DNA from: Cytophagales bacterium
GTDB lineage: Bacteria > Bacteroidota > Bacteroidia > Cytophagales > Cyclobacteriaceae
Assembly: GCA_027317105.1 (NCBI GenBank)
Contig: DAHVFH010000127.1
Location: forward strand, 1-12,962
DNA length: 12,962 nucleotides
Direction: 5' to 3'
A program made the position numbers and the translations under genes. A model generated the notes under the pieces. The model made no database searches and was not told the origin of the DNA. It was given only the letters and a program-made list of their open reading frames with translations. Numbering within the stretch: position 1 is the stretch's first letter; every line of letters begins with the position of its first letter. Below are positions 8,016 through 12,962 of the stretch, piece by piece.

Positions 8016-11000
8016 ATGATTCGATGTGGCTTTTCAGAATTTTCCTTCTTATTATTACTCTTACTCTTGGTCGGGGGTTCATCGACTTTTGCACAGACGT
8101 GTAACACTGGCCCGTGCACAGGTGCTTGTGTCTTTCCAGTCAATGTGGAGAAAGGCTGTAATTGCTTTGATGGCAAGGACAATGATGGTAATGGACTTAT
8201 CGACTCTGCCGATCCGACTTGCGCCAGCTATTATGGATTGACTTTTGTAGGAGCAGGCTCCAATTGCAGTATAACGCCTCCTAGTGCGAATAGTGGCTTT
8301 GCTAACATGGCCGCTCCTCAAACCTCTTCCCAAAATACGGCAGACACCCCTTCTAAGATTTCAGTGGGAGACATGAATGGAGATGGTGTACCTGATGCCG
8401 TGGTAACTTCAAAATGGAATAGTACCATTCAGGTAGTGGCAACTGCAACCGCTAGCGGTTTCAGTCCGGGCAACATTATGGGAGACTACACCACTCCAGG
8501 CTCAAAGATCTTTCCGAAAGCGGGAAGCAATTACGTATTCGAGCATGAAACGGCCATCGCGGATATTAATAAAGACGGAATCGGTGAGATGTATGCCATA
8601 GCAAGTTATCGCGGTGGAAGTCCTAATAATCCACCAACAGAATATTTTTTAACCGGCTTTGAATATGCTTCGGGCAAAGGAGCGCTTATTCCTTTATTTA
8701 ATGCAGTGGATTTGGGCTCAGTTCGTCCAGGCAGCATGGGCATTGCTGATTTTGATGGTGATGGGAAAGCCGAAATTTATTTGAGAAATCAAATATATGC
8801 GGCGGAGTCGGGGGTGAAGCTCGCCGATGGAGGAGGAAATTGGTTGACCGAGATTAGCTCAGGGCCTGTCGCAGTTAATTTGCTTGGGGACAATAAATTG
8901 GAATTGGTTTGCGGTAATTTTATTTATACTGTACCCAGTCTTGCTTCACGAACCCTTCAAACATTAACGGTTGCAAAAGATCTAAATTCATTGGGATTAG
9001 GACCACACTATTATCCAAAGGGATATAATGACGTAAATCAATATGGTCATGATCAGGTGAGTACCACGAGCACAGCGGATCTGGATGCTGACGGCTTTAT
9101 GGATGTGGTCATTACCGGATCGGTTAATTGTTCTGGAAATGAAGCTGTTCCTTGCGCGAATAATATCACTACTATATTTTATTGGAATGTCCAAAAAAAT
9201 ACACTTGCAACCTATGCACCCTCAGATCCAGTGTACCCTGCCAACGGCTGGATTTGGGGAACAGGCAGAGTGAACCTGGATGATGCAAATGGAGATGGAA
9301 AACTTGACTTAGTTTTTGTTGCTGGAGCTCAAATTTTTTGTTTGACACCAGATGCTACTGGCGCAACGCTTGTCAAGCAATGGGTCAGGACAATCAATGA
9401 CAATCCCGGCGTTCTTTCTCTAACCATCTATGATTTTAATAATGACGGTAATCCGGAGGTGGTTTATCGCGATGCGCAGCAGCTTTCTGTGGCTGATGGC
9501 AAAACGGGACAAACGACTATTTGGTCTACGACTTGTCAGGCGTATACTTTTACTGAGGGACCGATTGTGGCCGATGTAAATGGCGATGGGAGTACTGATA
9601 TCTGCATTACCTGTTATACCAGTAATGCTTTCAACCTAGCACATGACACACCACAACAAGAATCGTTGGGACAAACCAGACTTTATTATTCTTCCACAAA
9701 TTCATGGCTCCCTACGCGACAGATATGGAACCAGCATCCTTATTATGTAACCAATATTACAGATAAGTTGACCCTGCCATTTCCACAACTCAATCCAAGT
9801 TTAGTATTTGGAAACGCGCCTTGTCCGAACGGTATCCCCGGTCCCCATCGACCCTTCAATGTTTTTATGGATCAAGTGCCAACGCTTAGCGCTGGTGGCT
9901 GCCCAATATTTCCCGCTCCAAATCTTACGTTCTTTGGTGATACGCCTAATCCAAATTGTTTGACTTCCCCCTTGCCTGCCGGTTGTGATACCAATGGCGA
10001 TGGTGTTTATTCTCCAACAGTAGTCATTACCCCACCAATATGCGGTAATCTGGGAATCCAGGCACAGTTTAATCTTACAAATAATGGTAATTTACCGATT
10101 ACGGATAATGTTCCAGTCAGTTTTTTTAATGGAGATCCAACTACGAGTCCAACAACCGCAGTAAGACTTTTCAACACTTCCATACCAATTACAAATTTGG
10201 CTGTTGGGGCAACCTTCACCTCTCCAATTTATAATTTCAACGGACCAGGTTCTGCTTTTACTTTATTCATCGCCATCTATAACGATGGATCGGTATTGCC
10301 GCTTAGTTTTTCTTCGATCAGTAACAAGGACTGTAACATCGCGGATAAAGTTTATTCGGTTCCGATAACCCCAACGCCATTTACAGTTACGGTTTCGAAA
10401 GTTTCAGATAACAACAATTGTCCACCCTACAATCCACCTAATACAGGATCATTGCAGGCAAATATCTCAGTGGGAGGAACTGCGGTGGTTGATTTAAGCC
10501 CTTATGCTTTTCAATGGTACACCGGAACGACCACCGCCAACCCGATTGCCGGAGCAACCAATTACAATATTACTGGTCTAACAGCTGATGATTATTCTGT
10601 AGTCGTGACCAACATCCAGAAGGGCTGCCAAAGTGCTGTAGTAACGGGTACCGTGGGTAATGTCAATGGAGGATTCCCTTCATTTAGCATTACAAAGTTA
10701 TCGGATCAAACACTTTGTTCACCACCTAACGGTGAATTGTTGGCCGTGGCTGCAGATGGATCAACAGGCTATACCTATACATGGTTGGACACCAATTTGA
10801 ACCCAATAGGAGTAACAGGGCCAGATGCCAAAAATCTGGTCACCGGAAATTATATTCTGAATATCACCCGAGGCACCTGTACCTATCCCGGTGTCAGGCC
10901 ACAGCAGTATGTGGGTGGGCCGATCGTGCCTAATGCGCAGGCAGAAACTTTGCAGAATGTATTGGATTGCAATAATCCCAATACAGGGTCGATTCAAGCC

Positions 11001-12962
11001 GATGCTTTAGATGCCAGCGGTGTAATTCAAAATCCAGCAAACTATACCTTTAATTGGTATTACTACAATAATTCCACCAGTACCCAAGGTAGCATATTGC
11101 CCGCGACCTATGGAACGGGACAAACTAGAACAGGCCTCCCGGTAGGTTATTACCAAGCTGTCATTGTTGATAAGACTACACTATGCTCAGCCACTTTATC
11201 GCCCGTGACTCAGGTTCAAAGTCAAACGGTAATTCCCGATCCTCCGGTGATAACACAGGTGACACCTCTAACTTCTTGTGATCCAGCCCAACCTAATGGC
11301 GCAATGATTGCTAATGTAACTGTAGGAGGAGTACCACAAAGTCCAAATGGTTTTACTTTTCAATGGTTCAAAGGTCAAAACACCTTACCGGGAAATTTGG
11401 TGAATACCACTTCGGGGACGAATGGCCAACAAGTAAACCAAGTATCCGGTGGCGGAACCCCATATACGGTTTTGGTTTCTACACCTTTCCATTGCACCGC
11501 TAGTGCGTATGCACCCGTCATCGAAAATTTAAATGTACCAATCATTACACCTACCGCTACCCCAAACTCTATTTGTAACCCGGCTTTAGCAAGTAGTCAA
11601 TACAATGGTACGGTTTCGGCTAGCGTTAGTTTTGCTGGGAGCAATGTTGTGCCGCCCTCTGATCCAAATTATCAATTCACTTGGTACAACGGAGCCACCA
11701 CGGCAAGCCCAACAATTACAGTAGCTGACAACACCAATCCTGTGTTGTCTAATCTAAAAGATGGATCTTATACCCTCGTGGTAACGCGAACGGATCTTCA
11801 TTGTACTTCCAGTGCTTCCACCATTGTTGTTAATAATACCACGGTACTTCCAGCGCTTAGCGCTACTTCCACCGGCTCCAATAATTGTGATCCCGCGCTT
11901 ACACCGGATGGCACAGCCACCGTAGCAGTCACCAATATGGCTGGACCTTTTACCTACCAATGGTATGACGGAAATGCAGTTGGAACCGGAGCATTAGGCG
12001 CGGCCAATGACGGCACTTCTGTTACAGCCATCAAAGTTGGCGGGCCAACCGGTGCCCCAAATCCTTATACTGTATTGGTAACCAGTACAGCCACTGGATG
12101 TCAAAATAATACTACCCAATTTGTTGCTGACAATAGTATTATTCCTGTGCTTTCTTTTGCCTCCATTGTTCCGAATTCAATTTGCAGTCCTTCAACAAGT
12201 TTTAATGGAAGCTTAACGGCTCAGGTTAATAATATTCCTTCAGGTTATACTATTTCAGACTATACCTTCAAATGGTATGATGGTAATTCTAATGCAGCAC
12301 CCGTTGATGGTACCTCTACTTCAACCTTATTGAATAAATTGGACGCAGGTTTTTACACAGTTGCAGCTAAGAATACATTGACGGGATGCCAATCTGCACC
12401 AATCACTAACCAGGTACCAAATGCAAAAATAATTCCGGCACTTGGACCAACATCTACAGGATCTCATAATTGTACTGCAGGGGTAACACCAGATGGGACG
12501 GCTTCAGTTTCCATTTCCAATATCCAACCGGGTGATGCTTTCACTTATCAGTGGCACGTGGGTAATACAACTGGAGGTGCTGCGCTTGGTGTGGGAAATA
12601 ACGGCACTGCCGCTACCGCAACAGCAATTGGTGGACCAATCGGGGCGCCGAATCCTTATACCGTTTTGGTTACCAATACCACAACAGGTTGTACGAATTT
12701 CACTACGGCATCAGTTCCTGATAATAGTTTTGTACCCATTTTATCGCTGACACCTTCAGATAATTCAATATGTGATCCAGCCAAGGGTTACAATGGTAGT
12801 ATTTCCAGCAGTTTTACGGACACCAATGGAGCAGCTGATCTGCACACATATGCCTGGTCAAACGGTAACACCATGGGCAGCATAATAGGTGGCGCTACGT
12901 CTTCAACGCTAATTGGTCAGAACGGTGGATTATTTTATACGGCCACGATTACTAATACTACG
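8016..12962 (+). CDS. Giant secreted repeat adhesin-like protein, 3' end outside window
   Basis: A single frame runs from the ATG at 8016 to the last base with no stop, at least 1649 codons; landmarks checked across the whole stretch stay in register. The start is 22 bases after the previous stop and gives a clear signal peptide (M-I-R-C-G-F, a run of Leu, then SSTFAQ). Order of parts: a Cys/Asp motif NCFDGKDNDGNGLID near residues 49-63; an FG-GAP/VCBS propeller with motifs at D119, D183, D245, D355, D423, D473 and D520 plus a degenerate one near 288-298; a conserved-looking WNQHPYYVTNI at 571-581; DTNGDG at 658; a CARDB-like beta-sandwich (about 668-785); then nine Ig/SprB-like modules from residue 789 to the edge. 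This layout resembles large Bacteroidota adhesins such as SprB and related FG-GAP proteins. A type B T9SS signal is expected at the unseen C-terminus. The ligand is unknown. Being third in a tight operon after PorP-SPOR suggests it uses that protein for export or anchoring. Confidence 0.85.
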   Translation, partial: MIRCGFSEFSFLLLLLLLVGGSSTFAQTCNTGPCTGACVFPVNVEKGCNCFDGKDNDGNGLIDSADPTCASYYGLTFVGAGSNCSITPPSANSGFANMAAPQTSSQNTADTPSKISVGDMNGDGVPDAVVTSKWNSTIQVVATATASGFSPGNIMGDYTTPGSKIFPKAGSNYVFEHETAIADINKDGIGEMYAIASYRGGSPNNPPTEYFLTGFEYASGKGALIPLFNAVDLGSVRPGSMGIADFDGDGKAEIYLRNQIYAAESGVKLADGGGNWLTEISSGPVAVNLLGDNKLELVCGNFIYTVPSLASRTLQTLTVAKDLNSLGLGPHYYPKGYNDVNQYGHDQVSTTSTADLDADGFMDVVITGSVNCSGNEAVPCANNITTIFYWNVQKNTLATYAPSDPVYPANGWIWGTGRVNLDDANGDGKLDLVFVAGAQIFCLTPDATGATLVKQWVRTINDNPGVLSLTIYDFNNDGNPEVVYRDAQQLSVADGKTGQTTIWSTTCQAYTFTEGPIVADVNGDGSTDICITCYTSNAFNLAHDTPQQESLGQTRLYYSSTNSWLPTRQIWNQHPYYVTNITDKLTLPFPQLNPSLVFGNAPCPNGIPGPHRPFNVFMDQVPTLSAGGCPIFPAPNLTFFGDTPNPNCLTSPLPAGCDTNGDGVYSPTVVITPPICGNLGIQAQFNLTNNGNLPITDNVPVSFFNGDPTTSPTTAVRLFNTSIPITNLAVGATFTSPIYNFNGPGSAFTLFIAIYNDGSVLPLSFSSISNKDCNIADKVYSVPITPTPFTVTVSKVSDNNNCPPYNPPNTGSLQANISVGGTAVVDLSPYAFQWYTGTTTANPIAGATNYNITGLTADDYSVVVTNIQKGCQSAVVTGTVGNVNGGFPSFSITKLSDQTLCSPPNGELLAVAADGSTGYTYTWLDTNLNPIGVTGPDAKNLVTGNYILNITRGTCTYPGVRPQQYVGGPIVPNAQAETLQNVLDCNNPNTGSIQADALDASGVIQNPANYTFNWYYYNNSTSTQGSILPATYGTGQTRTGLPVGYYQAVIVDKTTLCSATLSPVTQVQSQTVIPDPPVITQVTPLTSCDPAQPNGAMIANVTVGGVPQSPNGFTFQWFKGQNTLPGNLVNTTSGTNGQQVNQVSGGGTPYTVLVSTPFHCTASAYAPVIENLNVPIITPTATPNSICNPALASSQYNGTVSASVSFAGSNVVPPSDPNYQFTWYNGATTASPTITVADNTNPVLSNLKDGSYTLVVTRTDLHCTSSASTIVVNNTTVLPALSATSTGSNNCDPALTPDGTATVAVTNMAGPFTYQWYDGNAVGTGALGAANDGTSVTAIKVGGPTGAPNPYTVLVTSTATGCQNNTTQFVADNSIIPVLSFASIVPNSICSPSTSFNGSLTAQVNNIPSGYTISDYTFKWYDGNSNAAPVDGTSTSTLLNKLDAGFYTVAAKNTLTGCQSAPITNQVPNAKIIPALGPTSTGSHNCTAGVTPDGTASVSISNIQPGDAFTYQWHVGNTTGGAALGVGNNGTAATATAIGGPIGAPNPYTVLVTNTTTGCTNFTTASVPDNSFVPILSLTPSDNSICDPAKGYNGSISSSFTDTNGAADLHTYAWSNGNTMGSIIGGATSSTLIGQNGGLFYTATITNTT
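8370..9599 (+). repeat. FG-GAP/VCBS motif repeats within the giant protein
   Basis: Seven canonical calcium motifs (DMNGDGVPD, DINKDGIGE, DFDGDGKAE, DLDADGFMD, DANGDGKLD, DFNNDGNPE, DVNGDGSTD) plus a degenerate NLLGDNKLELV between the third and fourth. Spacing is less even than in the preceding gene (46-68 codons, with the wide interval filled by the degenerate copy). This suggests a seven- or eight-bladed propeller. Confidence 0.75.
10380..12962 (+). repeat. Tandem array of nine Ig/SprB-like modules in the giant protein
   Basis: Modules begin near 10380, 10674, 10926, 11232, 11535, 11844, 12141, 12432 and 12732, with a period of 252-309 bases (84-103 codons). Each has an N-terminal Cys (contexts NNC, SIC, TSC), a G-(T/S/E/A)-containing strand, an aromatic (F/Y/H)-x-(F/Y/W)-W-(Y/F/H/L) strand (such as AFQWY and TYQWY; module 9 has TYAWS), a strand such as PYTVLVT or DYSVVVT, and a second Cys near the end (KGCQS, TGCQN, LHCTSS). 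The linkers are similar (DNSIIPVLS, NAKIIPALG, DNSFVPILS). The fold is inferred to be an immunoglobulin-like beta-sandwich. The array continues past the window edge. Confidence 0.75.
11232..12962 (+). repeat. Higher-order A-B dimer repeat (about 600 bp) in the giant protein
   Basis: Modules 4, 6 and 8 (A type) share a gapped G-T-x-G stretch before a GG...PYTVLV block. Modules 5, 7 and 9 (B type) share NSIC(N/S/D)P followed by a YNG or FNG strand. A-to-A offsets are 612 and 588 bases and B-to-B offsets are 606 and 591. Modules 6 and 8 are the closest pair and remain visibly similar at nucleotide level around 12037-12160 and 12631-12751. This pattern indicates that A-B pairs were duplicated as a unit. 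Confidence 0.7.

Noticed and set aside
8026..9273. Short ORFs on both strands, such as 8026-8241 (+), 8079-8333 (-), 8997-9194 (-) and 9085-9273 (+)
   Set aside because: All lie inside the continuous giant frame starting at 8016 and show no domain or signal-peptide features of their own.
10007..12750. Short ORFs such as 10007-10219 (-), 10761-10997 (-), 11754-11960 (-) and 12493-12750 (+)
   Set aside because: They are shadows of the repeat modules in the giant frame. One frame with domain-like repeats explains the whole stretch.
11232..12962. Possible CRISPR or non-coding tandem repeat
   Set aside because: The period is about 300 bases, similarity is mostly at protein level and the reading frame is open throughout, so it is a protein-domain repeat.
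8016..12962. A frameshift or broken gene as the reason that no long ORF ends here
   Set aside because: Landmark codons checked from 8361 to 12957 are all in the same register as the ATG at 8016. The frame only lacks a stop because the window ends.

Overview
The window looks like Bacteroidota DNA, most likely a gliding or surface-adhering Cytophagales/Chitinophagales-type bacterium. The evidence is a PorP/SprF-type outer-membrane protein of the type IX secretion system (T9SS), a secreted protein ending in a gliding-motility-associated (type B, CHU_C) C-terminal domain, FG-GAP propellers, a DUF4382-like lipoprotein, moderate AT-rich composition and mostly weak Shine-Dalgarno sequences. The genus cannot be told from the sequence.

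Layout. Bases 1-741 hold the 3' part of a DDE (rve) integrase/transposase gene whose frame is open at the left edge. Bases 851-2893 hold three minus-strand genes for exported proteins: a small very basic secreted protein, an outer-membrane beta-barrel protein and a DUF4382-like lipoprotein. A 136-base divergent region (2894-3029) separates them from a tight plus-strand block that fills the rest of the window. The block has a PorP/SprF barrel carrying a charged linker and a C-terminal SPOR-like domain (3030-4751), a 1079-residue secreted protein with a seven-motif FG-GAP propeller, Ig/PKD domains and a type B T9SS sorting domain (4754-7993), and a giant secreted repeat protein that starts at 8016 and is still open at base 12962 (at least 1649 codons). 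The intergenic gaps are 2 and 22 bases, so this is probably one operon.

How they fit together (inference from known SprF/SprB-type pairings): the PorP/SprF homologue probably serves the export or surface attachment of the two large proteins encoded directly after it, which would act as adhesins or carbohydrate/surface-binding proteins. The most unusual points are the fusion of a PorP-like barrel to a SPOR-like domain, which could tie the outer-membrane protein to peptidoglycan, and the giant downstream protein with an alternating two-module (A-B) repeat of about 200 residues and one predicted disulfide per module. No tRNA, rRNA, CRISPR array or complete insertion sequence was seen. No stretch over 300 bases lacks a gene.
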